The notes below the pieces were generated by a model. The model was not told the DNA's origin, made no database searches, and worked only from the letters and a program-made list of their open reading frames with translations. The translations under genes and the position numbers were made by a program. Shown one piece after another: positions 1-8,254 of a stretch of 35,632 bases of DNA (the first letter of the stretch is position 1; each line of letters opens with the position of its first letter). Source of the DNA: Magnetococcales bacterium (lineage in GTDB: Bacteria; Pseudomonadota; Magnetococcia; Magnetococcales; DC0425bin3); NCBI GenBank assembly GCA_015228935.1, contig JADGCO010000044.1, positions 1-35,632 on the forward strand. The letters are read 5' to 3'.

Positions 1-119
1 CGCTACCTGTTGAGACAGGACGATTCTGGAATTCATGTGTGATGGCCATGTGAATCCGGAAAAGCGCTACCTGTTGAGACAGGACGATTCTGGAATTCAT
101 GTGTGATGGCCATGTGAAT
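1..119. repeat. Two copies of a 55-bp direct repeat, period 64 bp
   Basis: Positions 1-55 and 65-119 are identical, separated by 9 bp. The first copy touches the window edge, so the array may continue to the left. A short piece of the unit (TGTGATGGCCAT) recurs once more directly after the second copy at about 120-131. There is no open frame across it that resembles a protein. The units are too long and the spacer too short for a CRISPR array. It may be a tandem duplication or a fragment of a longer repeat. Confidence 0.8.
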
Positions 120-182
120 TGTGATGGCCATTATATGGGTGGAAGCAGATAGGGAGCGTCTTTGTTCATGGAAGGCAATTTT

Positions 183-474
183 TCAGCACAGCGTGCGCAG
201 ATCCGACAAGACCTGTTCCGCGTGGCCTTTCGTTTTGACTTTTGGATAGATTTTGCGAATTGTGCCCTGGGCGTCGGTGATGAAGGTGGTGCGGACAATG
301 CCCATGGCCACCTTGCCATAATTTATTTTCTCCTGCCAGACTCCGAAAGCTTCGCATAAGAGGCCTTCCTGGTCGCTCAACAGGGTGAAGGTGATGGAGT
401 TCATGCAGTTTCCGGTGATTGCCCAGTTGGTCAGGGGCTGTCAAATCCGGAATGGTGTCACCGATTTGCAACAT
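183..474 (-). pseudogene. bcp: Peroxiredoxin Bcp (thioredoxin-dependent thiol peroxidase), internal deletion plus frameshift
   Basis: Bcp-type peroxiredoxins reduce peroxides in the cytoplasm through a peroxidatic Cys in a TPGCT motif. The reading frame opening at 474 begins MLQIGDTIPDLTAPDQLGN, a normal Bcp N-terminus, with GGGAGG about 12 nt upstream. It then leaves the family. In another frame a good Bcp C-terminus follows (SITFTLLSDQEG, AFGVWQEK, MGIVRTTF, KVKTKGHAEQVL) and stops at 183. The stretch between them, normally about 60 residues and including the peroxidatic Cys, is absent. The coding span is 292 nt, against roughly 460 nt for a typical family member. The gene lies 9 bp after moaA on the same strand and was probably co-transcribed with it. 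It cannot make an active peroxidase. Confidence 0.8.
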
Positions 475-483
475 GACGGGTTT

Positions 484-1506
484 CTAACCTCCCAGGGTTG
501 CCATGACATGAGGATGTGGTGTTTGGGGTGTGGCGTGTTTCTGGAAAGCATGTCCCAGGGGTTTGCGGCGAATGGCCTGGAGAATCCACTCGCGGAGAGT
601 GGCATCATCGGCACCGGAGCGGAGGGGTTCACGCAGATTGACCCGATCTTCCCGTCCCAGACAGAGGATCAGATCCCCCCAGGAGGTCAACCGGATGCGA
701 TTGCAGGTATCGCAGAAATGTTGGGAAAGGGCGGAGATGATGCCGATATCGACCCCCAGGCCGGTGAGATGGAAATAGTTGGCCGGGCCATTGCCGACCG
801 GTCGTTCCACCGGGATCAAATCGCTGCCGCAGGAGGCCAGAATGCGGGAGCGGATTTCATCCGCTGACATATACTGTCCCATGATCGCGGCCCCGGCGGC
901 CCCGACCGGCATGGTTTCGATGAGGCGCAGCAGGACCTTTTTTTCCCGGGCAAAGGCGATCATGGCGGGTATCTCCCTGTCATTGATTCCGCCCATCACG
1001 ACCATGTTGATTTTGACCGGCGACAATCCGGCGGCCAGGGCTGCGTCGATGCCGGCCAGGACCGGCTGGAGATCACCGCCACGAGTGATTTGCAGGAAAG
1101 TTTCCGGGTTCAGGGAGTCCAGGGATATGTTGACGCGCCGCAAGCCCAGTTTTTTCAGGTCCTGGGCCATTTCTGCCAGTAAAAAGGCATTGGTGGAGAG
1201 GGAGACTTCGTCCACGCCGGGCAAGGCCACCATGTGGGTCAAGAGGTCACGAATATCCCGGCGCAACAAAGGTTCACCACCGGTCAGTCGGAAGCGCCCC
1301 ACACCCAGTTGTGCAAACAGGCCTGCCAGACGCAAAATTTCCGCACTGGTCAGGGATTCATGGCGGGCCTCTTCGCCTTCACCGGCCGGAAGCCGGCAAT
1401 AGTGGCAGCGAAAGTTGCAGCGTTCCGTGACCGACAACCGCAGGTAACGAATCATGCGCCCATGCAGGTCCTGCAACACGTGGGGCGTCTGGATAGGGTC
1501 GGTCAC
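484..1506 (-). CDS. moaA: GTP 3',8-cyclase MoaA (molybdenum cofactor biosynthesis)
   Basis: MoaA is a radical-SAM enzyme that converts GTP to 3',8-cyclo-GTP, the first step of molybdopterin synthesis in the cytoplasm. The 340-residue product has the expected family length. It carries the radical-SAM motif CNFRCHYC near residue 31, a GGEPLLRRD segment, the C-terminal second-cluster motif CDTC...C (CX2CX13C), and ends in GG, the C-terminal pair needed by MoaA proteins. The start is GTG at 1506, overlapping the moaC stop as GTGA, so the two genes are translationally coupled. MoaC acts on the product of MoaA, so the pair forms one functional unit. The bcp remnant follows directly. No molybdoenzyme gene is present in the window. 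Confidence 0.96.
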   Translation of the reverse strand: MTDPIQTPHVLQDLHGRMIRYLRLSVTERCNFRCHYCRLPAGEGEEARHESLTSAEILRLAGLFAQLGVGRFRLTGGEPLLRRDIRDLLTHMVALPGVDEVSLSTNAFLLAEMAQDLKKLGLRRVNISLDSLNPETFLQITRGGDLQPVLAGIDAALAAGLSPVKINMVVMGGINDREIPAMIAFAREKKVLLRLIETMPVGAAGAAIMGQYMSADEIRSRILASCGSDLIPVERPVGNGPANYFHLTGLGVDIGIISALSQHFCDTCNRIRLTSWGDLILCLGREDRVNLREPLRSGADDATLREWILQAIRRKPLGHAFQKHATPQTPHPHVMATLGG

Positions 1507-2003
1507 GCACTGGCCTCATTGGGTCGGACAAAATGGCCGCTCCGACCACCCGATTTTTCCAAAAGACGAATCGCGTTGATCACCATGGCCCGGTCCACAC
1601 TTTTGCACATGTCGTAGATGGTCAGTCCGGTGACGGCGACGGCGGTCAGGGCTTCCATTTCAACGCCGGTGCGTCCGGTGCAGGTGACCCGGGCGGTAAT
1701 GTCCACCCGACTGTGTGCTTGGTCGGGTACAAAATCAACCGTAACCGAGGTGAGGGCCAGTTGGTGGCACAGGGGAATGAGCATATCGACCCGTTTGGCG
1801 GCCATGATGCCGGCAATCCGGGCCACTTCCAGGACATCCCCCTTGGCGGCTCCCTTGTCCAGGATCATGGCCAGGGTTTCCGGTTGCATGGTGACGGAGC
1901 CAGCCGCCACAGCCACCCGTATGGTTTCCGCTTTGGCAGCCACATCCACCATGCGGGAGGCTCCCTGGGCATCGAAATGGGTCAAAGGGGGATCATGTGT
2001 CAT
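1503..2003 (-). CDS. moaC: Cyclic pyranopterin monophosphate synthase MoaC
   Basis: MoaC turns 3',8-cyclo-GTP into cyclic pyranopterin monophosphate. The 166-residue protein is full length and shows family hallmarks: [16 protein letters not shown] near the N-terminus, [29 protein letters not shown], and the C-terminal block [22 protein letters not shown] followed by KSVDRAM. The ATG at 2003 has an AGGATG-like ribosome site about 11 nt upstream. It is the first gene of the moaC-moaA(-bcp remnant) unit. The upstream region up to the yoeB remnant is dense with inverted repeats, and no Moco riboswitch was recognised there. Confidence 0.96.
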   Translation of the reverse strand: MTHDPPLTHFDAQGASRMVDVAAKAETIRVAVAAGSVTMQPETLAMILDKGAAKGDVLEVARIAGIMAAKRVDMLIPLCHQLALTSVTVDFVPDQAHSRVDITARVTCTGRTGVEMEALTAVAVTGLTIYDMCKSVDRAMVINAIRLLEKSGGRSGHFVRPNEASA

Positions 2004-2078
2004 GGTGATTCAAACATCCTTTCATCGTACATTATAGCCTTGATCATCTTCGGCCATAGGCAGGAACCTATCGAAAAC

Positions 2079-2148
2079 GGGGTCCAGGGGGCTGGCTCCC
2101 TGGCAGGTCCAGGACAGAGTCCTGGCGGGGTATGGGGCGGAGCCCCAT
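2079..2148. repeat. Dispersed palindromic repeat (three adjacent hairpins)
   Basis: Three small hairpins follow each other: a CCAGGG/CCCTGG stem, a CCAGGA/TCCTGG stem, and ATGGGGC/GCCCCAT at 2132-2148. The order and the GGGGC-GGA-GCCCC end match the repeat cores at about 17170-17250 and 25490-25573, so this is a diverged member of the same family. It lies in the moaC upstream region. Confidence 0.65.
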
Positions 2149-2160
2149 GCTGTTTTTCTA

Positions 2161-2216
2161 CGCCCCCCTTTTCCCAGGCTTTTTTTGCGCCGTTTGCAAA
2201 AAAAGCCCAGGGGGCG
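2161..2216. repeat. Long imperfect inverted repeat
   Basis: An outer stem (CGCCCCC at 2161-2167 with GGGGGCG at 2210-2216) encloses an inner stem of 12 bp (GGCTTTTTTTGC at 2177-2188 with its complement at 2196-2207). It sits between the dispersed repeat and the next palindrome, and could terminate transcription in either direction. Confidence 0.6.
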
Positions 2217-2225
2217 GGCCATGGT

Positions 2226-2261
2226 CTGACTCTTGGCGCGTTGTTCAGCGCCAAGAGTCAG
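2226..2261. repeat. Perfect 14-bp palindrome at the end of truncated yoeB
   Basis: CTGACTCTTGGCGC at 2226-2239 is perfectly complementary to 2248-2261, with an 8-nt loop. The stop codon of the truncated toxin (2245-2247) lies in the loop, and its last residues are encoded by the right arm. The palindrome therefore marks the breakpoint side of the toxin gene. Confidence 0.75.
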
Positions 2262-2427
2262 ATGTATTGCAGGTTTTCCGAAAAAAGCAATCATCGTGGC
2301 CGAATAGATGATCATGGCCTCGCAGTATATCTTCAATGACACGGTTGATTCTTCTCAATAAAGCGCGATCATTCGTTTGGCACCAAAGGTAGTCATGCCA
2401 TGCGTCTTTTGTCCACGCCAGGATCAC
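2245..2427 (-). pseudogene. yoeB: YoeB/Txe-family mRNA interferase toxin, C-terminally truncated
   Basis: YoeB is a ribosome-dependent RNase toxin of about 84 residues. This frame starts GTG at 2427, overlapping the yefM stop as GTGA. It matches the family through about residue 38 (MILAWTKDAWHDYL, then RRINRVIEDILR). The remaining 22 residues are unrelated and run into a palindrome. The catalytic residues of the family (Glu46, Arg65, His83 and Tyr84 in the E. coli protein) all lie in the missing part, so the product should be non-toxic. The antitoxin gene upstream is intact. A frame-shifted relic of the GKPE region may survive near 2285, but this is not secure. Confidence 0.75.
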
Positions 2428-2684
2428 GCGATCAAATCCTGTTGGATTATTTCTCCTGCACGGTATTGTTCAATGGATTTGGCCAAATGCTGTCGATTGG
2501 CTTCTGTCCCGAGCAAGTGCAACGTATCCATAAGACCATCATAATCTGCTTTGGACATGACCACAACGTCAGCCCCATCACGACGGGTTATGACAGCCGC
2601 GTCGGCATCATCCACAACCCGGTCCAGTATGGACTTTAAATTTTTGCGGGCAACCGCATATGAAACGATATGCATGATGGGCAT
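2424..2684 (-). CDS. yefM: YefM/Phd-family antitoxin
   Basis: YefM antitoxins bind and neutralise YoeB and repress their own promoter. The 86-residue protein has the family pattern: an N-terminal segment HIVSYAVARKNLKSILDRV, then DDADAAVITRRDGADVVVMS with the conserved RRDG turn, and a C-terminal toxin-binding tail with SIEQYRAGE. The start is ATG at 2684 or, nine nt inside, ATG at 2675 (MHIVSYA). The toxin partner downstream is truncated, so this is effectively an orphan antitoxin. A good promoter lies just upstream at 2708-2738. Confidence 0.88.
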   Translation of the reverse strand: MPIMHIVSYAVARKNLKSILDRVVDDADAAVITRRDGADVVVMSKADYDGLMDTLHLLGTEANRQHLAKSIEQYRAGEIIQQDLIA

Positions 2685-2707
2685 TCCAGCCGTTCAGGAG
2701 ATATGGC

Positions 2708-2738
2708 TTATAAAGTTCCGATGTGGAAAGATTGTCAA
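2708..2738 (-). promoter_or_regulatory. Predicted sigma-70 promoter of yefM
   Basis: On the minus strand a perfect TTGACA (-35, 2733-2738) is followed after 18 bp by TTTATA (-10, 2709-2714). The start would fall about 15-25 nt before the yefM start codon, a sensible leader length. The -35 box lies 8 bp from the stop of the upstream gene at 2746, so the antitoxin has its own promoter. Confidence 0.55.
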
Positions 2739-2745
2739 GAGCGTT

Positions 2746-3849
2746 TCAGCTTTTTGCATCATCCAGGAGATTTTTAACAATTTGTCCCTTGGATTGATAC
2801 AAATTTTTCATTTCTCTGGGTGCGCAGGAATCCATGACATATTGCGTGACAAGAGGGGCATAGACGGTGCAATCTCCATAGCACACGATTGTTCCTGGTA
2901 ATTTATTGGGATCAATTTTTCCCCAACTGACGGCTTCTGAGGGCGTTGCGCCACTCAGGCCACCTGTATCGGGCCTGGCGTCGGTAAACTGGATAAAATA
3001 ATCATGTCCGACATCTTTGATACCAAGGACTTCGTTGATAAACGGCTCGGTTTGCAGAAGAAAATTTTTGGGGCTGCCGCCTCCCAGAATGACGACTGCC
3101 GAGGATCCACCCTCTTTTTTGGCATTATGGACATAAGACGCAGTTTCCAGAACATCATAATTTTGATCGATGGAAAAAAAGACATTCTCTTTGATAAGCG
3201 CAGCAAGGTTCATTCCGATACCCGAATCTGCCGGGGCCGAGCAATGGATGGGAATTTGATACTTGGCACCTGCCGCCAGGACGCTGTATTCATCTGCGCC
3301 ATCGTCCATTTCCAGCATGTATGCACCCAGTTGATAATGCAAATCCGAAGAGGATTGACCGTTTTTGAGAGACTTTCTGCCAATAAGCTTCTTGATGGAT
3401 TCCCTGATGAATTTATCCGTGTCATAAAGGGCCTGTGATTCCAGGTACAGATCATAGATTCTGACAATTCCATCCTTGTGGAGGAGAGAGTCATCGGAAA
3501 CATGATTGCCCCGATACATTTCGTGGCCAAGAAAGTGATGCATATCGTGATAAAGATTGGCCCCTGTTGAAACAATCCAGTCAACGAAGCCATGTTTCAT
3601 GAGCGGAATGATGCTGCTGTAGCCAACCCCGGCAGGGATGAGGGCACCGGAGATGCTGAGGCCAACCGTAATGTTTCTGTCGTTTGCAATTCTGCTCACA
3701 AGCTTGCAGGCATCCGCCAATTGTCTGGCATTGTAGGCGATAAAGTGATTGTCGATCAAATTTTTTATAGACAATCCGGCTGATTGGTTTTTCGGAGAAA
3801 AGCAGTTATAAGAAGAGATTGCGCCACTTTTTTTGCATTTGTTTTGCAT
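2746..3849 (-). CDS. Deoxyhypusine synthase-family enzyme (likely a polyamine synthase)
   Basis: Deoxyhypusine synthases use NAD to transfer an aminobutyl group from spermidine to a lysine of eIF5A. Bacteria lack eIF5A, and bacterial homologues are thought to make polyamines such as homospermidine or guanidino analogues. The 367-residue protein has the family length. It shows SGALIPAGVGYSSIIP, a VDWIVSTGANLYHD segment, ILGGGSPKNF, and the active-site motif SEAVSWGKI with the catalytic Lys near residue 311. The ATG at 3849 has GAGGA about 6 nt upstream. It lies 51 bp after the last gene of the Ehr-type operon on the same strand. The DNA is visibly more AT-rich than its neighbours, suggesting a different history. 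The exact substrate cannot be read from sequence. Confidence 0.88.
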   Translation of the reverse strand: MQNKCKKSGAISSYNCFSPKNQSAGLSIKNLIDNHFIAYNARQLADACKLVSRIANDRNITVGLSISGALIPAGVGYSSIIPLMKHGFVDWIVSTGANLYHDMHHFLGHEMYRGNHVSDDSLLHKDGIVRIYDLYLESQALYDTDKFIRESIKKLIGRKSLKNGQSSSDLHYQLGAYMLEMDDGADEYSVLAAGAKYQIPIHCSAPADSGIGMNLAALIKENVFFSIDQNYDVLETASYVHNAKKEGGSSAVVILGGGSPKNFLLQTEPFINEVLGIKDVGHDYFIQFTDARPDTGGLSGATPSEAVSWGKIDPNKLPGTIVCYGDCTVYAPLVTQYVMDSCAPREMKNLYQSKGQIVKNLLDDAKS

Positions 3850-3900
3850 TGTTGTTCCTCAAAAAATTTGTTTTTATGATCAAGGCCCATGAAGCGGCTT

Positions 3901-4437
3901 TTATTTTCGCACGGGCGGATTGTTTTCGATTGCCTTGAGGAGGGCCAGGAACCCTTTGAGCAGGTCGGTCGGGGCAGGGGGGCAGCCGGGAATGTGGACA
4001 TCGACCGGGACCACCTCTTTGACCGGGCCGACACAGGCATAACTGCCTTTGAAAACACCGCCGGTGCAGGCACAATCGCCGACGGCCACGACCCATTTGG
4101 GGGCGGGGGTGGCGGCGTAGGTGCGTTCCAGGCCCTGACGCATGTTGCAGGCGGTCGGGCCGGTGACCAGGAGGAGGTCGGCATGCCGGGGCGAGGCCAC
4201 AAAATGCATACCGAAACGTTCGATATCGTAGAAGGGATTGTTCAGGGCGTGAACTTCGAGTTCGCAGCCGTTGCAGGAACCGGCATCCACTTCGCGAATG
4301 GCCATGGTGCGACCGATCATTTGCCTGGGGCGATCCTGCAAGGCCTGGGTGGCTTCTGCCAGGGCAGCACCATCCGGCTCCGGGGCTGGCCGGGTTACGG
4401 GGGAGGTCAGGATTGCTTGGCCAAGCAGGTTGAACAT
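3901..4437 (-). CDS. HyfI/NuoB-like small subunit of an Ehr-type complex
   Basis: This is the 20-kDa, N2-cluster-binding subunit of the complex I / group 4 hydrogenase superfamily, located on the cytoplasmic arm. The 178-residue protein carries the [4Fe-4S] ligand pattern: CNGCELE near residue 54, an ACTGG segment, and IPGCPPAP near the C-terminus. It follows the large subunit with a 9-bp gap and has GAGGTAAG just before its ATG. It is the last Ehr gene in the operon. No two-cluster ferredoxin (HyfH/NuoI-like) or HyfA-like protein is encoded nearby, so this cluster may be the only Fe-S centre encoded in the operon. Confidence 0.9.
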   Translation of the reverse strand: MFNLLGQAILTSPVTRPAPEPDGAALAEATQALQDRPRQMIGRTMAIREVDAGSCNGCELEVHALNNPFYDIERFGMHFVASPRHADLLLVTGPTACNMRQGLERTYAATPAPKWVVAVGDCACTGGVFKGSYACVGPVKEVVPVDVHIPGCPPAPTDLLKGFLALLKAIENNPPVRK

Positions 4438-4446
4438 GGTCTTACC

Positions 4447-5994
4447 TCAAAGGTCATGGCCGGAGTAGGAGCAGTTGAAGGATTTGTTGCACAAGGGAAA
4501 ATCTGCCACAATGTTTCCTTCGATGCAGGCTTCCAGGAGCGGCCACTGAAACCAGGATGGATCCCGGGGGTGACAACGCATGATTTTGCCATCGGCCCCA
4601 ATGCGCAACCAGATGAACACATCTCCCCGGAACGCCTCGGCGACGCCACACCCTTCCCGTATATTCAGGATGTGACCACCTTCCTGGCTCTCAAAGGCAA
4701 CGGGAACCGTCAGGGGTCCCTTGCCGGGATTGGCCAGGATTTGGCGGATGAGGCCGGCACTCTGTCTGACTTCGTCGGCCCGGTTCAGGAGTCGGGCATG
4801 GACATCCCCTTCTTCCCGGATGGGGAGTGCAAATTGCAGGGAATCGTAGGGAGGGTAGGGGAGATGACGCCGGGCATCGAAACGTCTGCCGGAGGCACGA
4901 CCGATGAAGCCACCGGGAGCAAACTGCCGGGCCAATTCCGTTGTCAAGATACCAGTGGCCCGGGTCCGATCCAGCAGGGAGGGAACGGAATCATACACGG
5001 TCATCAAATGTTCGAACCGTTTTTCGAACTTGTCCAGAAAACGGGTTAAATGCTGAGTTCCGTCCGGGGGGAGATCGACCGTGACCCCTCCGGGAACGAC
5101 GCGATCCATCATGAGCCGGTGTCCAAAACAGTGCTGGGCCGACTGGAGAATTTCTTCTCTCAGGATGGAAAAATTGGCCTGGAGAATGGAAAAGGCGGCA
5201 TCGTTGCAGATGAAGCCGATATCCCCGCAATGATTGGCCATGCGTTCCAGTTCGGCCATGAGGGCGCGCAGGTGATGGGCGCGGCTGGAGGGGGTGATGT
5301 GCAAGGCGGCCTCGACGGCGCGGGCATAGGCGATGGCATAGGCCACGGTGCTGTCACCGGAGATGCGACCACAAATGCGACTCCCTTCAGCCAGATCCTT
5401 TCCTTCCAGAAGCTGTTCCACCCCTTTGTGGACGTAGCCCAGGCGCTCTTCCAGACGTACCACGGCCTCCCCATTGGCGGTAAAGCGAAAATGTCCGGGT
5501 TCGATAATGCCGGCATGGACCGGACCAACGGGAATCTGGTGCAGGGATTCACCTTCGATGGGAAGGAATGGATAGGCTGTGGGTGCAGACAAACGACAAG
5601 GTGGGGCCTCGGGACGGGGGGGACGCAGCCACACGCCATGGTTCAGCCATGGCCGGTCATCGAGCAGACCAAACGGAACATGACCGTGCATGTCGCGGAT
5701 GGTGCGTTCCAAACGCAGGGCCGGCAGATGGTCGGGGGTCAGGGCCGGATATCCGCCATCCTGAACGCGCACCGAAAGAATTGTAACTGCATCGGGCAGG
5801 CCGAGGATGGCCGCATGAACTTCCTGGGCGTCGGCCCACAAGGCCAGCAACCGACACTTTCCTTCCCCCAGTGTCTTGCCCAGCAGAATCCAGGTGGCAT
5901 GATCGACCTGGATGCGTGGCCAGGGGCGATGTTCCGGGACCGGTTTGCCATCTGCCAGAATTTTGTGACCAATTTCATGAAACGGGGTTTGCAT
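4447..5994 (-). CDS. HyfG/NuoCD-like large subunit lacking NiFe ligands (Ehr type)
   Basis: The protein fuses a NuoC-like N-terminal part (about residues 1-150, ending LERTIRDMHGHVPFG and RPWLNHG) to a NuoD/hydrogenase large-subunit part. In hydrogenases four Cys in two CxxC pairs hold the NiFe site. Here the first motif reads RICGRISGDS (one Cys near 218, second Cys replaced by Ile). The C-terminal motif reads DFPLCNKSFNCSYSG, with two Cys six residues apart and no DPCxxC. A NiFe centre is therefore not expected. The ATG at 5994 has AAAGGTG 7 nt upstream and was preferred over an in-frame GTG at 6018. It sits 33-57 bp after the HyfF-like gene. Related complexes have been called Ehr; their substrate is unknown. 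Confidence 0.9.
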   Translation of the reverse strand: MQTPFHEIGHKILADGKPVPEHRPWPRIQVDHATWILLGKTLGEGKCRLLALWADAQEVHAAILGLPDAVTILSVRVQDGGYPALTPDHLPALRLERTIRDMHGHVPFGLLDDRPWLNHGVWLRPPRPEAPPCRLSAPTAYPFLPIEGESLHQIPVGPVHAGIIEPGHFRFTANGEAVVRLEERLGYVHKGVEQLLEGKDLAEGSRICGRISGDSTVAYAIAYARAVEAALHITPSSRAHHLRALMAELERMANHCGDIGFICNDAAFSILQANFSILREEILQSAQHCFGHRLMMDRVVPGGVTVDLPPDGTQHLTRFLDKFEKRFEHLMTVYDSVPSLLDRTRATGILTTELARQFAPGGFIGRASGRRFDARRHLPYPPYDSLQFALPIREEGDVHARLLNRADEVRQSAGLIRQILANPGKGPLTVPVAFESQEGGHILNIREGCGVAEAFRGDVFIWLRIGADGKIMRCHPRDPSWFQWPLLEACIEGNIVADFPLCNKSFNCSYSGHDL

Positions 5995-6051
5995 GCTGGC
6001 ACCTTTATCCGATCTCACGTAACGGAGTTTGCATCGTGGTCCCTCGATCCC

Positions 6052-7518
6052 TTATCCGAGAAGGTCGGCCACGCGGGCGAACCAGATGCCCAGGTTTTCG
6101 GGAAGATGCAAACCTGCCCACAAAATCAAGGCCAGATGCACGAACAGCGGCATGAGTGAGGCTTCCAGAGGCCTGGAGGTCCCATCGGGTTCGCCGAACA
6201 GGAGTTCCTGGAGCCTGAGCAGCAGGGCACCAAAGGCGACGAGAAGACCCACAACCAGGATGACGGCCAGGAGCGGTTCACGGGCAAAGGTGGTTGTGAC
6301 GAGGATGAACTCACTGGCGAAGATGCCGAAGGGGGGGAGACCGGCGATGGCGATGACGCCCAGGGCAAGACCCCAGGCGAGGGCCGGATGGCTTTCGCTG
6401 AGGCCGTGAATGGCGTCCATGTCTTTGGTCCCCTTGGCCTGGGTCACATGACCCACGGCAAAGAAGATGGCGGATTTGGTCAGGCTGTGCATGGTCATGT
6501 GCAGCAGGCCGGCAAAATTGGCCAGGGCACCCCCCATGCCAAAGGCAAAGGTGATGATTCCCATGTGTTCGATGGAGGAGTAGGCAAAGAGGCGCTTGAT
6601 ATCCTTGCGTTGATAGAGCATGAATCCGGCGAAGAGAAGAGAGAGGAGTCCCATGAACATCAGGATGGGGCCGGGTGACAGGGATTCCGGATTGCCGGCC
6701 AGGATCATCTTGAAGCGCAGGATTGCATAGAGAGCGACATTCAGCAGCAGTCCGGAAAGGACGGCGGAGATGGGGGTCGGACCCTCGGCATGGGCATCCG
6801 GCAACCAGGCATGCAGGGGGGCAAGACCCACCTTGGTCCCGAAGCCGACCAGCAGGAAGACAAAGGCCAGACTCAACAGTTTGGGATCCATGTTGCCAGA
6901 GTCTGCCACCAGTCTGGTCCAGGTCATGGCGGCCATGCCTTCGCCCACCACGGGTTGGGCGACCAGATAAATGAGAATCGTGCCAAAAAATGCCAGGGCA
7001 ATGCCGACACTGCCGAGAATGAAATATTTCCAGGCGGCTTCCACGGCTTCCGGGGTCCGGTAGATGCCCACCATGACCACGGTCGTGACGGTGGCCATCT
7101 CCAGGCCGACCCACATCAGGCCGATGTTGTTGCTGGAGAGGGCCAGGTTCATGGCAAAGAGCAGGGCCTGATACATGGCGTGATAGAAACGGAGGTGTTT
7201 GGGGGTCAGATGTCCCCTTTCCAGCTCGTGGGCGATATAGGTGGCGCTGAAAATACTGGTGGTCATGCCGACGAAGGTGTTGAGGGCGATCAGGTAGACA
7301 TTGAAGGCGTCCACGAACAGCAGACCGGCAATGAAATGGGGGGTGAAAAACAGATACAGACCCATCATGAAGGTCAGGGCGGTGGCCAGGACGTTGAGCC
7401 AGGCTCCCAGACGAAAGCTGGGGATCAACAAAAGGAGAATCGCCGCAATCCCGGGAATGATCAGGAGGGATTGCAGGGCCATGGCCGGTGTGATCAGAGC
7501 GGTTTCAGGCAGGATCAT
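6052..7518 (-). CDS. HyfF/NuoN-like antiporter-type membrane subunit
   Basis: A 488-residue polytopic inner-membrane protein of the Mrp/NuoL-M-N family, hydrophobic over most of its length with about 13-14 predicted helices. The ion-translocation residues of the family are visible: Glu in MWVGLEMATVTT, Lys in GTKVGLAPLHAWLPDAHAE, Lys in HMTMHSLTKSAIFF, and the GLPPFGIFASEF loop near the C-terminus. These suggest that the complex still couples its reaction to H+ or Na+ movement. Its start overlaps the stop of the HyfE-like gene by four bases (ATGA), so the two are translationally coupled. Confidence 0.92.
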   Translation of the reverse strand: MILPETALITPAMALQSLLIIPGIAAILLLLIPSFRLGAWLNVLATALTFMMGLYLFFTPHFIAGLLFVDAFNVYLIALNTFVGMTTSIFSATYIAHELERGHLTPKHLRFYHAMYQALLFAMNLALSSNNIGLMWVGLEMATVTTVVMVGIYRTPEAVEAAWKYFILGSVGIALAFFGTILIYLVAQPVVGEGMAAMTWTRLVADSGNMDPKLLSLAFVFLLVGFGTKVGLAPLHAWLPDAHAEGPTPISAVLSGLLLNVALYAILRFKMILAGNPESLSPGPILMFMGLLSLLFAGFMLYQRKDIKRLFAYSSIEHMGIITFAFGMGGALANFAGLLHMTMHSLTKSAIFFAVGHVTQAKGTKDMDAIHGLSESHPALAWGLALGVIAIAGLPPFGIFASEFILVTTTFAREPLLAVILVVGLLVAFGALLLRLQELLFGEPDGTSRPLEASLMPLFVHLALILWAGLHLPENLGIWFARVADLLG

Positions 7519-8252
7519 GTGGGTTCTCTCCGGACCGGATCCATGGCGGGAATGACGGGTTGTATCAGACTCTCTCCATGACTGTAGCGACCTTCCAGGC
7601 GTTCTTTGCGGAACCGCTCCAGGGCGGTGATGTCCACGGAATCAAAACGTTCGCGAATCCGGAACAAGAAGATTCCGAATACCAGGAAGGCGATGAGGAC
7701 GGAAAAAGCGACACTGATCTCCACCACGAGCGGCATGCCCTTGGCTCCGGTGGCGGCCAGGATCAGGCCATTTTCCAGGGACATGAAACCGACGATCTGG
7801 CTGATGGCGTTGTGGCGGGTGATCATCATGAGGATGCCCAGGAGAATGACGGCCAGGGCAAAGGCCAGATCCTGCCGGGTGGCAGCGGCGTGGGCCGAGG
7901 TCATGGGCACGACGATCAGAATGGCCAACATGGTCAGAAACACGGCGACAAGCAACGTGGTGCCGATACCGACCACGGTTTCGATATTGCGTTGAATGCC
8001 GAGTTTGCGAATGATGATGCGCAGGACCCAGGGAATCACGCCGGCCTTGACCGTCAGGGCCAGGAAGGCCGTGACCATGAGATGGGGGGCATGCTGGACC
8101 CGGGATTGCCAGGCGACGGCCATGGCCAGGATGACGGCCTGCATGGCAAAGGCGTTGAGGATGCCATACATGCGGGTCTGGTAGAGCAGGACAAAGCTCA
8201 CCATCAGCGTGGAACCGGCCAGCAAATGGGTTACATCCAGATTGTAATCCAC
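7515..8252 (-). CDS. HyfE-like membrane subunit
   Basis: A 245-residue hydrophobic protein matching hydrogenase-4 component E, an inner-membrane subunit with a NuoK-like core. It has several predicted helices from residue 10 to about 200 (for example HLLAGSTLMVSFVLLYQTRM and LAFALAVILLGILMMI). The conserved MSLENGLILAATG segment carries the membrane Glu of NuoK-type proteins. The hydrophilic tail (from about residue 205) is likely cytoplasmic. It lies 2 bp after the HyfC-like gene and overlaps the HyfF-like gene by 4 bp. Confidence 0.9.
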   Translation of the reverse strand: MDYNLDVTHLLAGSTLMVSFVLLYQTRMYGILNAFAMQAVILAMAVAWQSRVQHAPHLMVTAFLALTVKAGVIPWVLRIIIRKLGIQRNIETVVGIGTTLLVAVFLTMLAILIVVPMTSAHAAATRQDLAFALAVILLGILMMITRHNAISQIVGFMSLENGLILAATGAKGMPLVVEISVAFSVLIAFLVFGIFLFRIRERFDSVDITALERFRKERLEGRYSHGESLIQPVIPAMDPVRREPT

Positions 8253-8254
8253 TT

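Noticed and set aside
1-131. Possible CRISPR array from the exact direct repeats
   Set aside because: Only two 55-bp units with a 9-bp spacer and no cas gene; this is not a CRISPR layout.
385-867. 160-residue frame on the + strand opposite moaA/bcp
   Set aside because: It is a shadow of the well-recognised minus-strand genes and has no family resemblance or ribosome site.
4447-5994. Genuine NiFe hydrogenase-4 large subunit
   Set aside because: Both CxxC motifs that bind the NiFe centre are missing.
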